Source: Liolophura sinensis (lineage: Eukaryota; Mollusca; Polyplacophora; Chitonida; Chitonidae). Taken from it: a stretch of 64,000 nucleotides of DNA. The translations under genes and the position numbers were made by a program. Within the stretch, counting starts at the first letter, position 1. Every line of letters begins with the position of its first letter. Positions 54,291 through 64,000 of the stretch are shown here, piece by piece. Under the pieces are notes generated by a model that made no database searches, had not been told where the DNA came from, and was given only the letters and a program-made list of their open reading frames with translations. The stretch spans positions 22,916,955 to 22,980,954 of the forward strand of contig NC_088305.1 in NCBI RefSeq assembly GCF_032854445.1, written 5' to 3'.

Positions 54291-55151
54291 TCTCAAGTCT
54301 ACAGTTCCATGATCAACATGATGAATTCCGGTGATTTTCCTGGATTTGCTTGTAACTGTGGAACGAGCTACCGGTCTAAGTCAAGTCTGTACAGACACAA
54401 GCAGGTGTGTGGTTCCAGAAGAGGAGAGAGGTGCCATTTCTGTAATAGTCATTTCCAGAACCAAGTTAAATTGTACAAGCACTTTGAGTCCTGTGCTAAG
54501 GCCCCATGGGTGAGACAACCCACTTGCCCTGTGCAGAAGGCAAGTAAAGCACCAAAGCCCTTCATCAAGCCCTTGGAGGCCACCTTGAGGGATTCAGGAG
54601 TGAAGGTTTTAAGTCCTGGAACCCCTCTTCTGGATGAAAGTTCATCAAAAGCTGCACATACCAATGTCACATGCACACCGGTTGCGAATATTGTGACCAC
54701 ATCACCTCTTGTTGTGGCACCCCTTTCCCAGCCAGCTTCACCATTTAAGATGAGGGCAGAAGTAGCGGACCTGTTTGGAGAAGTTATGTTACCAGAAGAT
54801 ATCAGTCAGTCATCATCTGCTTCCGTGTCTTCCCTATCAGCCCTTTTTGATTCGATCCCTGTCGAGTCATGTCCTGTTTCTCTGCCTGTGTGCTGCTCCG
54901 GTTCTGGGTCCAAAACCACCACTGCGTCATCATCCAGTACCACCAATGTGTTTTCATCTAACGCCACCATCACCAATGTGTTATCTCCCATCAGTGCCGT
55001 CAAGCCTAAATTCTCGACTGGCACTCAGACCACACCGAGGTTTTTGTTCAATCACATCCATAGTATAACAACTACAACGTATCCTGATGGACGGGTTGTA
55101 AAACAAGAGGTAATTAAGAGTAAATGTGCTTGTGAGCTGTGTAACAAATAA
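54291..55151 (+). CDS. Accessory C2H2 zinc-finger ORF of the Gypsy element
   Basis: About 286 codons; likely Met at 54,309 (MINMMNSGDF). Two fingers sit at the N-terminus: FACNCGTSYRSKSSLYRHKQVC (first pair C-x1-C, atypical) and CHFCNSHFQNQVKLYKHFESC. Both end in H-x3-4-C, so they are of C2HC-like form. A long Ser/Thr/Pro-rich low-complexity region follows, and a basic Cys-rich end VKQEVIKSKCACELCNK. TGTGTTTTATTCCAG at 54,276-54,290 is a strong splice-acceptor match, so it may be made from a spliced RNA, as env is in retroviruses. No similarity to env. A nucleic-acid or RNA-binding role is only inferred. Confidence 0.7.
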   Translation, partial: SQVYSSMINMMNSGDFPGFACNCGTSYRSKSSLYRHKQVCGSRRGERCHFCNSHFQNQVKLYKHFESCAKAPWVRQPTCPVQKASKAPKPFIKPLEATLRDSGVKVLSPGTPLLDESSSKAAHTNVTCTPVANIVTTSPLVVAPLSQPASPFKMRAEVADLFGEVMLPEDISQSSSASVSSLSALFDSIPVESCPVSLPVCCSGSGSKTTTASSSSTTNVFSSNATITNVLSPISAVKPKFSTGTQTTPRFLFNHIHSITTTTYPDGRVVKQEVIKSKCACELCNK

Positions 55152-55528
55152 ATTTTTTTTTTTTGATAATTATACATTTACATTTCTTATAAAGGAAAAT
55201 CATTAGGACATTTTGTGATACCATACCATTTGATGATTTCTTAATATATGTAATACAATGATAAACAGTGAGTATTTTAGAATTTGGTCTGCTGTTAGAG
55301 TTTGAAATATTTTGGAGAAACATGTATATATGTCTACTTGTAGTCTATATCCATAGGGTATCGTAGTTACATGTATGTAGTAGGTATAATGATATTTGTC
55401 TGAAGTTTTCATTCCTTGAGTTACTGTTTTACAAAAGTTCCAGTTTCATGAAAGTTACAGTTTCATATTTGCAGTTGCACTTGTATCTTATATTATTCGA
55501 GGGCGAATAATTAGAAAGAGGGGGATAA

Positions 55529-57344
55529 TGTAGCGGAATTTAAGGAAGTAATGAATTTTCACGGAAGTTTTGTTAAGATCGTTATCTGAGGCCATACTAA
55601 TTAATTTACAAAGTCAATATTTTGACAATATAGCGTTCATTTATTCTCGTAGGAAGTTTTAAACTTACGTTTATCTGTTTCATGGACGAGTGATGTTGTT
55701 GTTGTTGTTGTAGTATCGGCGTTCCTACATATTTGGGATAATTATAAGTATTTCTCAGCAATGTAATGATGCTAATGTAGAAGTTACGAAATTCTATGCC
55801 ATTGTCTTATCTGCAAAGTATTTACCTTCTATTTTCGTTCCTGTTTCACACATAAAATATGATATGCATTGTCCTCAGTTCAACCTCGAAAGCAGAAGTT
55901 TGTGTTGCCGCCATTTTTGTACATTTATGGTCATTCGGGTGTCTGTAGAACCCGCACTTACAGGCTTTTAGAAAGCGGACCAGGATTTTCCCACCACAGT
56001 TTGAAAAGGAATTTATCATTTAATACCCTTGTGTGGAAATTGCTTATACTTTTTGAGTAATATGGATAAAAATATAGACTTTTCAGACACTGACATTTAC
56101 ATTTTGGCTTCAAAACAAAGCCATTATTTTGGAGTTCTTGGTTGCGATCGCGATGACGTCATCGTGTCATCTGTGTTTACAAACTGTCAAAAATGTCTCT
56201 TGTGACCAATCAGAGTCTCCTGATTCGGTTCATGGCTCCTCCCACACCATGTGGAAATGTATAAATAGGCGGATTTTTCAGCGTCTGCAGATGGCCTTGG
56301 AATTTGCCGAGAGTAGTCACCAAATTGCTGATAAGTATTCGCAGTAAGTAGCTATTTTATTAAGAGTGGGAAAATTCTTGTACCGTGAATTGGGAAATAG
56401 TCCCAGTGTCAGGAAAAGTGATTTGTGATCCAGTTCGGGAATTCAGAGACAGTTGACACTTGGTGGGAATCAGTCCCAGGAATCTGGGAATAGTGTCAAA
56501 AATCTGGGAATTTTCCCAGTCCCAAAATTCTGGGACTCTACAGTCTCACGATACCTAAGAATCCAGCTCCAGGCTCAAACAAGTGGAACTTGTCTGAGAT
56601 ATCAAAAGTGGACCACAGAGACTATATACCAGAGTAAATCAACTGAACTTTGGTACGATAATTTGAAGCAGGAGTCTCATGAGACTTTTCCCAGTCCCAA
56701 AATTCTGGGACCCTCCAGTCTCACGAAACCTGGGAATCCAGCTCCAGTGCCATGCAAGTAGGAATTATCTGAGATATCAAAAGTGGACCACAGTGGACTA
56801 TATACCAGAATAAATCAACTGAACTTTGGCATCATAATTTGAGACAAGAGTCTTGTGAGACTTTGCCTCATATGACACTCATCTGGGACTCTGTCCCATA
56901 TGACACTTAACTGAGACTCTGTACCATATGACACTTAACTGAGACTCTGTATCATATGATACTCAACTGTTTGGTACTTGTGTCAACTGCTGGTTCCTCC
57001 CTCGTCATAATAAACATTCATCATCTGATTCACTGAAAATCTGTTGTTGGAGAACTTTCATTTCGTAGAGGAATTTCAAATCTCATGCGTAACTCATACT
57101 GGATAATAGCCCGAGTTCAGGGAATGTTATGAAATCGGATCCAAATAGTAGCGGCGTCTCCGAGTTCAGGGGAAAGAATCCTGATTCGTTTGTTCATTTA
57201 ACAAGCTTCGCTCGGCACGTTAAATATCAAACAGGATTAAAGTGATTGAATGGTGTCGCACTCATAGGTACCTGCATGCTTGAGAAGACATCATAAGAAA
57301 CAAAAGCACATAAGACAAATACCAACAACATCTGAACCGCTACA
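55529..57344 (+). repeat. Gypsy 3' LTR
   Basis: Same 1,816 bp as the 5' LTR, with the same internal short frames; preceded by the purine tract at 55,514-55,526. Confidence 0.95.
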
Positions 57345-57798
57345 ATATCATATGTAAAAAATCCAACATCCGCTTCTAGTTCAGTTTATAGTCGTTCGTT
57401 AAACACTTAAATGCCTATTTACGATTATAGCTCCGTGTTTTAGAGAGTCAGATGATTCTAAACAGGCAATTATGTGTTTTATTCGTTTCCATCACTCGAT
57501 ACATTTTTTCACATATACACATATGTACAGCATAACACAAAGTTTAAGCGGTATAACCCATAAACGCTACATACACATATAGATATATCTCCATATACAT
57601 ATATAAATATACTTATACATTCAAATCGAATGTAAGATCATAATGTCTTAATTACCCCCAATTTCTAGTTCTGTAAAAAACTTTGGGTTTCTAGCCCACG
57701 GCTGCACATCGTGTATATGATACTAGTCACACGAAATGTAGATGTCAGATGTGTCATACGAGAGGGGGCGGTAGGGAGGGGTGGTGGTGGTCTTGTGT
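57345..57798. other. Polinton-B central noncoding stretch
   Basis: AT-rich with repeated CATATA words (57,500-57,620), lying between the plus-strand capsid cluster and the minus-strand PolB stop. It may contain polyadenylation signals for both, but I see no gene. Confidence 0.5.
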
Positions 57799-60700
57799 TC
57801 AATACCCGTACGGGACAGTGTTAAACGAGGGCTTTATCACCCGCTTAATATAGTTGATTTCATAGTCCTTTTTCTCAGGCTTGTTGAGAATTCTGACACG
57901 TGTTTTGTCACTCGTGATTTTCCGCTCGTTAAACACGGTCTTTCTGCATAATTCACAAACCCCACCAGTTCCAGAGCAGGGACATCGCTTCATCACATTT
58001 TTTCACCATATCGCATAGAGTATCAAAATTGATTACTCTAGAGTTTTTGGCGTTGAGGGTAAAACCACGTACCTTGGCGACTGTCTCACCCAGCCTAGTC
58101 TTGTACGTGTAGTTTTTAGGCCCTCCGCTAGCAAAAATTTTGATTGAATCTCCAGGGGCAAATTCAGATGTCAAATCACCTAACATATCACCTAATGGAA
58201 GATCGGATTGCCCCGGTTCAGTAATATAGATGGCGCTGTCGGTGCCATGGTATATGCAACGGGAATCTAGCTTTTCCAGCACTTCTTATAATTTCGAAAG
58301 GCTAAAACAAGTGGTAAAAGTGGCGATATATATATATTGGAAGAAGACCCAGTAGGGATGTATTCTTTTGCACTCTTCCAAGTCTAATAACAGGATTTCT
58401 TCGTTGACGTCGTGAAAATCACTCACGTCATTCTCCGGATCATTGAGCAGTTGATAAAATTCTGCTGGCGTGCTAATAAAACAGTTTTGGCTAAGACCAT
58501 TGCGCTGTTCGAATTTACCCCAAAGTGAATTTAAGGCTAGCTTCGCCACTGATCTCAGGTCGGCATTTTTCTGGATTTTGTTTTTATCCAGCCTTATGCC
58601 TTGGTGGGCCTCATACCGCTCGATATAAGCGTCCTTATCGGCCTCTGATTTAACCCATGCAGGCCATCCCGATGATTCCTGCTTAATTTTCAAAAATGTG
58701 TTAATACAGCCGGTGAACAACCCTGTAGCGTCATCCTTACCGTTATATTTAGTTGTTCTAGGAAAGTGATACACCTCATATACATTGACTAGCCTGTAAC
58801 CTTTCTGCAAGGCCTTTTGTACTTCAAATGACACTCCTGTACCCGTGATAGCACGCTGTTCATCCGTGTGTTTACAAGTCTGGATAAGGTTGTCACAACA
58901 TGTCTTGCACAGGGGGAACATAAGCCTGTTATGACTGCGGGAGAACCGGATGGTACAGGTTTCTAGGGGGGACAACCTTACATTTAATGAAACCCACAAA
59001 CTTATGCATATCACCAAAGTCACGGGTGATGATGGTGGGATAGCCAACAGGATATTCGGCGTATTTGTTAATATATAAGGATAGAGTGACGTGAAATCCA
59101 CGTAATTGACACTCGTGTCGCCCTTTGCTTCGTAAAGTAACTTTGTACAGTTTGTCCGACCACCGAAAAACGCATCTCTAGGATCTAACCTACTCACCAC
59201 ATCCAGAGACGCTACAAATTCCTTAAGCTCATGGTTAGTTTCCATTTCCTCTCTAAACTCGTGTTCCCAAACGTAGATACAGTTGAGACCCAGTTCTTCC
59301 CGCTTACGAATGCCAGCCATTGTATCGTTGTACACACTCTCGTTATTTCTCTTGTTTATGGGGTTAATAGCGTCCTTATCAATACATGGAACACAAGAAT
59401 GTACTACGCATCCTAAAAATTCAGGAATCGTAACCATCGAGTTTGATTTTCCCTATCCTATGCTCACCCTTATTCAATGCATGCTGGATGTCCAACTGCC
59501 CCCCCCCCCATTCTGCCTATCCTTGTGCATTAATCATTCCAGCCATTGAATGGACTGGCGTGAGAACTGGTCTCTCTCAACAATGCCCTCTGCGAGTACT
59601 AATGCCACCTCCCACGGTTTTAGAAAGCGGGCTTTGAAAATCTCAAAACAAAGACCCGCGATAGTAATGCTCTTTAATAGATCAATGCCAAACACACTCT
59701 CCTCGTCTATCGCTGTGGGCTCGGGGGTGGTGATATCCATAATCAGTTCCCTAAACTTCAAACAACACCGCCTGAGAATGGTCACGTCAAAACGGCAATA
59801 GTCCAACATTTCTTTTAGGAAATCAAACACGTAATTCTTTTACTTCAGTCCGTTGTAGCAGCTCACGAACTGGTCTAGGTCACTTTTAGACATGTCGTCA
59901 ATGATTCTACCGTTGTTTCAAAATCACAGAAGATGTATAAACTTTTGCTTTCTTTCACCAGTAATGGCTTCATGTAACACCTATGGTCACCCATATGATA
60001 CACTAAACACCTGGTACAATATTTCTCATCACAACTATGCTTACAAGGCGGTCTAATGTCGCGCCGGAGAAGCCGGCGACACTTAGTACAAGACCAGTAA
60101 GTCTTGCATATGGAATTATATTCTTTCTTCGCAGCATTTTTTTTCAAGCACGTTCCAAGTGCTTCTCATAACAGGATTCACTATGGAAGCACCTATTGCA
60201 CACATCGCAATCTACAAGTATCGTAACGTGGCAGTTTCTACTGTAACACATACTACATATGACATTGCATCTATGCACAGACAGTGTGTTATATGATTCG
60301 CAGTAGCATGACCGATCAAAAAGGCCTGCATTCTAGTGATAATATCAAAATGCCCGTTGTGGTGTAGTAAGTAGATCTTATTGGGTCGCACGACTATTCC
60401 CCGATACACAATAGCATTGGCCGCATTAGCGTCGACCACTACTATCTGAGTATGGGTCGCATTTTCGAATAAATGCATCTTATCTAACCCAATCTGCACT
60501 GTCGGATCTACCTCAGCCTTTTGACAAAGCTCAATTTCTTTTGGAGGGCTTTGTTCGAGAAAGCTATTCTTTTCTTATCTGGGTCATTCAACATATAAGC
60601 CCTAGCTATGACGATCGCTCTGGCTGCACACATGTTATCCTTATTAGCCACCTGTACTACACTTTTCTTCACGCATTTTGCCTCCGTGATATTGGTAATT

Positions 60701-61062
60701 TTTTTTCTCATGCCTCCTCTAATGAGTCTAATAACACCCACGTGTATTTCAAAACTTTCGTTAAAAACCAGTGTTTCATTAGACTGCAACATTTTCTCTA
60801 TGAGATCTAACAAATCACGAGGTGAAATGTCTTTCTCCGCTCTTAAACTCAAAACCAGTGGGGTGTCCATACCTTTGTGAAAAATGTAAATGCGGGCCAG
60901 ATCGTCATCGTGTACACCGTCTAAAGATCTACTTAATACAGCCTCCAGAGCATTCGTTAACAGCTTCATATTAGATATACCTGTACTATTATTAACATCA
61001 GACGAAAGTTTTAAGGAGTATATAACTTCGGAGGTTCCATATTTCTTCCTAAAGATATTCAT
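57799..61062 (-). pseudogene. Polinton-B protein-primed family B DNA polymerase, broken, motif C Asp replaced by Gly
   Basis: Read from 61,062: MNIFRKKYGTSEVIYSLKL and an N-terminal domain to 60,508; a second segment (60,499-60,212); a Cys/His-rich zinc-type region (CTKCRRLLRRD, CTRCLVYHMGDHRCY) with exonuclease motif FCDFETT (near 59,910); YCRFDVTILRRCC (exonuclease, near 59,790). A 383-codon stretch (59,437-58,286) has palm motif A VDFTSLYPYI and motif B AKLALNSLWGKF. In the final parts motif C reads IYHGTDSAIY, Gly where the first catalytic Asp belongs, and the C-terminus is KPSFNTVPYGY. Frame changes occur near 60,505, 60,180, 59,850, 59,500 (11-C tract), 58,285 and 57,985. In Polintons this enzyme replicates the element from a protein primer. 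Confidence 0.9.
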
Positions 61063-62240
61063 TTTTCATGAATGTTGAAATCATTTTGGCTTAGCACCAC
61101 CCAACCCACTCATGCCCACACCCCCCAATACGCTCTGCTCCCCGATACTATCACCACTCCCTGTCTGTATGCGATGTTCCGATGTGCCTTCTGTTGCGCT
61201 ATCGCCGAGCGTTTTGCTTTTCCTTTACCCTTGGTGCTTTTGCGATGTGTTGCTCTGCTGTGAAAAAAAAACAAAAAAAAAACAACCGAGTTATTTTCGA
61301 CAATCTTTATACCTATCCATCTACCTATGTAAATCTCATGACTACCTATAATGTCTATCTATATAGTGATATTCTTTTATTTAGTACGGGATGTATGCAT
61401 GTGTATATGTATGCATATGCAAATCTGAAAGCATACCATGGGCAAAACCTCTAAAAACGAGCTATCTTGAAAACTAGACCACAGAAAACATTTACTTCGT
61501 ATTTTTTCTTCACTAATACATGACGCTAACTTACACATTGTTAACGAGCAACGTTTGTCCATCGCAGAGAAGTAGTCAGTCTCAAAGGTGGCTATGTATT
61601 AACTAAAATAGAGTTAAATCATCTATAATCAGCAACAAAGATGGTCTAAACCGTCTAATAAAAGGAATAAAGTTAACGGCCTACTCACCAGTTTAAAGGA
61701 GTCCTCACTTCCAGGAAGACTAACATGAATGGAGATATGTTAAGTGTCTGGATCGGTGAAATGCTGCATACAATTTAAAGAACACTATGGTTCTAGGAAA
61801 TAGTACGCAGGGTCGTCCTAGGTAGAAAAATACCGCGAACAACCGCCGAACTTTGAATATGTTGGGACTTTTATACACACGGTTAGCTCTAAGACGCCAC
61901 CTCTGATTGGCTGGGTAAATTCATAACAAGCGGTGATTGGTCGAATGATGTCGGTAACAACATCCGTAATACGTTGTGTAATGCGTTGTGCAATACGTTG
62001 AACAACACTCCACGTCACGACCGTCATATTTATTTCACGCTATAAGTCTAAATCTGGAAAGTGGGAAGTTGTCGGCTTCGGGAACGCGGGAAGTAGGAGA
62101 GCTCGCTCCGATTGGACATTCCAAACCACGTGACCCAAACTTTTTGGCCCGTTCCGAATCGCGTGACCCAAACTTTTCGCCCGGTTCAAGATCACGTGAC
62201 CCAAACTTTTTTTTGGCACGCTCTGCGATAGTAGTTATCT
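61063..62240. promoter_or_regulatory. Polinton-B right arm: candidate PolB promoter region with short repeats
   Basis: Over 1.1 kb without a supported gene. It contains three 12-bp repeats of the form AATRCGTTGTG/AA around 61,965-62,002, and three copies of GTGACCCAAACTTTT at about 62,127-62,210, two of them preceded by CAC to make the E-box CACGTG. Short minus-strand openings here are built from the repeats. Confidence 0.45.
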
Positions 62241-62309
62241 CCCCTTGCAGTATGCGATTGGAACTTATTACGCGATCATAACATTCATATATTTACATAT
62301 CGCCATAAT

Positions 62310-62426
62310 GATGTTCTAATATGTTGCGTCATGCCTTGCTTTATATTCATATGTAATAAATTATGTCATATATTTCGTAATACGTTTGCATAATCATAAG
62401 AGTTGTAAAGTACCCCTATTATTACT
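62310..62426. repeat. Polinton-B right terminal inverted repeat
   Basis: Complement of 38,468-38,580; the outer 38 bp align without gaps, with about 24-25 identities. Confidence 0.75.
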
Positions 62427-62465
62427 ATAATGCATCAAACTTGTTCTGACATTTAGTGGACAGTC

Positions 62466-62690
62466 TCAGTTAAAATTGTTGTAAAATTCACTCTCCACCA
62501 AAGTGTCTTCAAAAACAGAATAAGAGTTTTGGGGCAGGTTTCTTCTTCTGCTACATAGTAATTTCCAAATCATCTTCACTGTGTGATGGACAAGAATCGG
62601 AAGGTCCAGACAAGGCTTTGGTTCAAAAACTGGTGTCACTCTGTGTCTCCACAGTTGAACTTTCGGTCTGTGCTCTGGGCGTCGTTTCAA
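62466..62690 (-). CDS. Weak exon candidate, unknown protein
   Basis: An open minus frame (LKRRPEHRPKVQLWRHRV to DTLVESEFYNNFN and a stop) preceded by TCTTTTGCAG, an acceptor-like string, at about 62,694-62,703. No family recognised; the composition is not strongly protein-like. Confidence 0.2.
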   Translation of the reverse strand: MKRRPEHRPKVQLWRHRVTPVFEPKPCLDLPILVHHTVKMIWKLLCSRRRNLPQNSYSVFEDTLVESEFYNNFN

Positions 62691-62766
62691 TTTTCTGCAA
62701 AAGACTGTTTTAGTCCTTCTTACGGTCTTAAAAACAGCAACAGAAAACAGACTCAGTGACTCAATA

Positions 62767-63072
62767 TTACAATTTAAACAATGCTTTATATATATAAAAT
62801 GAGACGTACAGTTTTACAGACAGTTCAACAACAACAACATAAAAAACATACACATCAGTATTACCGGTCTTTAAAAGTTTCCAGTTCACCTTTGCATCCC
62901 AAGGAATGTATTCCAGGAGATCCAACGTAAAGACCATGGGATAAACACACAAGTCACAAACTGTCCCAGTCAGGTATTTCGCTAGGTTAGCGAACGCGAA
63001 CACAGTACACAGGTTACACAGAACTGGAACAGTCAAGCCTTTGAATGACATCACACCCGCAGAGCACAACAC
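62767..63072 (-). CDS. Weak exon candidate, hydrophobic
   Basis: 101 codons from MLCSAGVMSFKGLTVPVLCN. It is hydrophobic with several Cys, and a GGTAATAC donor-like site lies within (near 62,862). It could be a membrane-protein exon or chance. No family recognised. Confidence 0.2.
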   Translation of the reverse strand: MLCSAGVMSFKGLTVPVLCNLCTVFAFANLAKYLTGTVCDLCVYPMVFTLDLLEYIPWDAKVNWKLLKTGNTDVYVFYVVVVELSVKLYVSFYIYKALFKL

Positions 63073-63362
63073 AGGGTAAATCCAGGCATGGAGGTATAAT
63101 CCACTGTAGAACAGTCACAGCTCCCGCAGAAACTCACAAACGAGCCGTTCAGAGACGTAGAGTAACGTCACCTTGTGGCAGAACGAACGTCCTTTGCAAA
63201 ACTGAAAACTTCAGATTAGAGTCCGTGACGACCTTGTCGGTCAGGTGAGTTCAGCGTGTTAAACAAATTACACAGTCAACACTGTATAATCATAATAAAG
63301 ATCCGAACACCAATAAACGTGACTTCCGCAGAAATTCACTTAAACCAGACATCAGTACAACT

Positions 63363-63698
63363 GTGGTACACAAACGGTGCCGGCATAGAAATCTGTCTTC
63401 CCAAACGAAACTGGCATCACCAGCTCATATCAATATAATGGACTCGATACGAGAGCGTCGCACACTCTCCTGGCTCCCAGTGGATGCAGCAAAAATTCCT
63501 CCCCTCTGCACAGAAAACACGGCTTATATACGTTCCAGGTGGATTCAACTATTCTTAAACACAGAATTAACAGCCAATGAAATAAACGAAGCATTGAACA
63601 AGGTGCTTTTGATCCGGTCCGCGCTGTACACATATAACAGGGCCTGTTATGCGTTCACAAAGGTCCGCAGACTAACAGTACATGAAAACGTTAAATAG
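63363..63698 (+). CDS. Unknown open frame
   Basis: From an ATG at about 63,438 it reads MDSIRERRTLSWLPVDAAKI and later NTELTANEINEALNKVLLIR. It is 87 codons of fairly normal composition. No family recognised, and the other strand is partly open too. Confidence 0.25.
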   Translation: MVHKRCRHRNLSSQTKLASPAHINIMDSIRERRTLSWLPVDAAKIPPLCTENTAYIRSRWIQLFLNTELTANEINEALNKVLLIRSALYTYNRACYAFTKVRRLTVHENVK

Positions 63699-63893
63699 TC
63701 ATACATAACAGTCCTGTATTGCCTCCTTTATGTTATCCAGTTTCGTTTCCGGGCGTCTAATCGTTTCCTGGCGCCTGACCGTTTCCTGGCGTCTGACCAC
63801 TTCATGAATCGCTTTTTCAAGGGGTTTCTTCTTCGCTTCAGCAGCTAAATGTTGAGGTATAGCTACTGCGACTTTGGCAAGATTTTCCCTTTG
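63699..63893 (-). CDS. Probable terminal exon with short charged repeat
   Basis: Minus frame RENLAKVAVAIPQHLAAEAK, then EVVRRQETVRRQETIRRPET (seven-residue repeat VRRQETx), DNIKEAIQDCYV and a TGA at 63,699-63,701. It is helical and charged like a coiled-coil end. It has no ATG and no strong acceptor, so its left boundary is uncertain. Confidence 0.3.
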   Translation of the reverse strand, partial: QRENLAKVAVAIPQHLAAEAKKKPLEKAIHEVVRRQETVRRQETIRRPETKLDNIKEAIQDCYV

Positions 63894-63949
63894 TTTTTAC
63901 TATGAGACAGAACAAAAAAGCGATTATCCACGTCCAGTAAAAAACAATT

Positions 63950-64000
63950 ACAAAAAAATAATAATAATAAAAATAATAACAACAACAATAACAACAACAA
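63950..64000. repeat. A-rich AAT/AAC simple repeat at window end
   Basis: ATAATAATAA followed by AACAACAACAAT words up to the last base. Confidence 0.9.

Larger units (their letters stand above)
48672..57344 (+). mobile_element. Young Ty3/Gypsy LTR retrotransposon lacking integrase core, with zinc-finger ORF
   Basis: LTRs of exactly 1,816 bp at each end, both starting TGTAGCGG and ending CCGCTACA. ATAT flanks both sides (48,668-48,671 and 57,345-57,348). A TGGTGGCAGCGGT primer-binding-type sequence starts 2-3 bp after the 5' LTR, and an AGAAAGAGGGGGA purine tract precedes the 3' LTR. Gag and pol are in a -1 frame relation. An integrase C-terminal scrap and a C2H2 ORF follow pol. I saw no difference between the LTRs in the stretches compared. 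Confidence 0.95.
38468..62426. mobile_element. Polinton-B (adintovirus-like Maverick) with two nested LTR retrotransposons
   Basis: Ends align as inverted repeats: AGTAGTATACGG at 38,468 pairs with the complement ending CTATTATTACT at 62,426. The strongest identity is in CTTATGATTATGCA and GACATAATTTATTAC. Matching flanks of 6 bp were not found (AATCGG versus ATAATG). Genes in order are PC4-like, integrase with chromodomain, second PC4-like, unknown, ATPase, pX-like, unknown, penton, pVI-like, major capsid protein, protease (all plus), then PolB (minus). Excluding the nested elements it is about 13.3 kb. Nearly every gene has at least one break. Confidence 0.88.

Overview
The window is eukaryotic, intron-bearing and repeat-packed. 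It most likely comes from a lophotrochozoan, probably a bivalve mollusc. The evidence is tRNA-derived SINEs whose 3' ends resemble molluscan SINEs, two kinds of Polinton/Maverick, and BEL/Pao, Ty3/Gypsy, Penelope-like, CR1/Jockey-like and PIF/Harbinger elements. No search was run, so the taxon is an inference. The only host-type genes seen are two related glycosyltransferase-like genes, one cut by the left edge (minus strand, 1-931) and one at 36.8-37.8 kb. Both appear to begin at the same splice acceptor. A few weak exon candidates lie after 62.4 kb.

Layout: 1-931 glycosyltransferase-like exon; 966-1014 AT microsatellite; 1.07-3.26 kb Penelope-like element with inverted flanking copies; 3.41-4.00 kb 20-bp minisatellite joined to a SINE 3' part; 4.49-4.82 kb complete SINE with a 13-bp target duplication; 7.1-7.76 kb dead LINE reverse transcriptase; 7.76-15.73 kb cluster of related repeat copies containing a solo LTR, a second complete SINE and a 78-bp satellite.

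Polinton-A (about 15,733-35,545) interrupts one repeat copy, which resumes at 35.55 kb. It carries a small Cys-rich ORF and PolB on plus. On minus it carries integrase, several small proteins, the packaging ATPase and the double-jelly-roll major capsid protein. More structural-type ORFs follow. A BEL/Pao retrotransposon (26,462-32,973) sits inside it.

After the second glycosyltransferase-like gene comes a Harbinger transposase broken by Polinton-B (about 38,468-62,426). Polinton-B has a different gene set: PC4-like proteins, integrase with chromodomain, ATPase, pX-like and pVI-like proteins, penton, major capsid protein and adenain-like protease on plus, and protein-primed PolB on minus. Two LTR retrotransposons are nested in it. 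One is a deleted Gmr1-like element (41,545-43,548) whose integrase precedes its RNase H. The other is a young Ty3/Gypsy element (48,672-57,344) with equal-length, apparently identical 1,816-bp LTRs.

Both Polintons are decayed by stops and frameshifts, and both DNA polymerases have lost motif C, in different ways. The youngest-looking element is the Gypsy copy. It has a correctly phased -1 frameshift heptamer, a CRE/CCAAT/TATA promoter in the LTR, a C2H2 zinc-finger third ORF behind a splice-acceptor-like site, and a missing integrase core.
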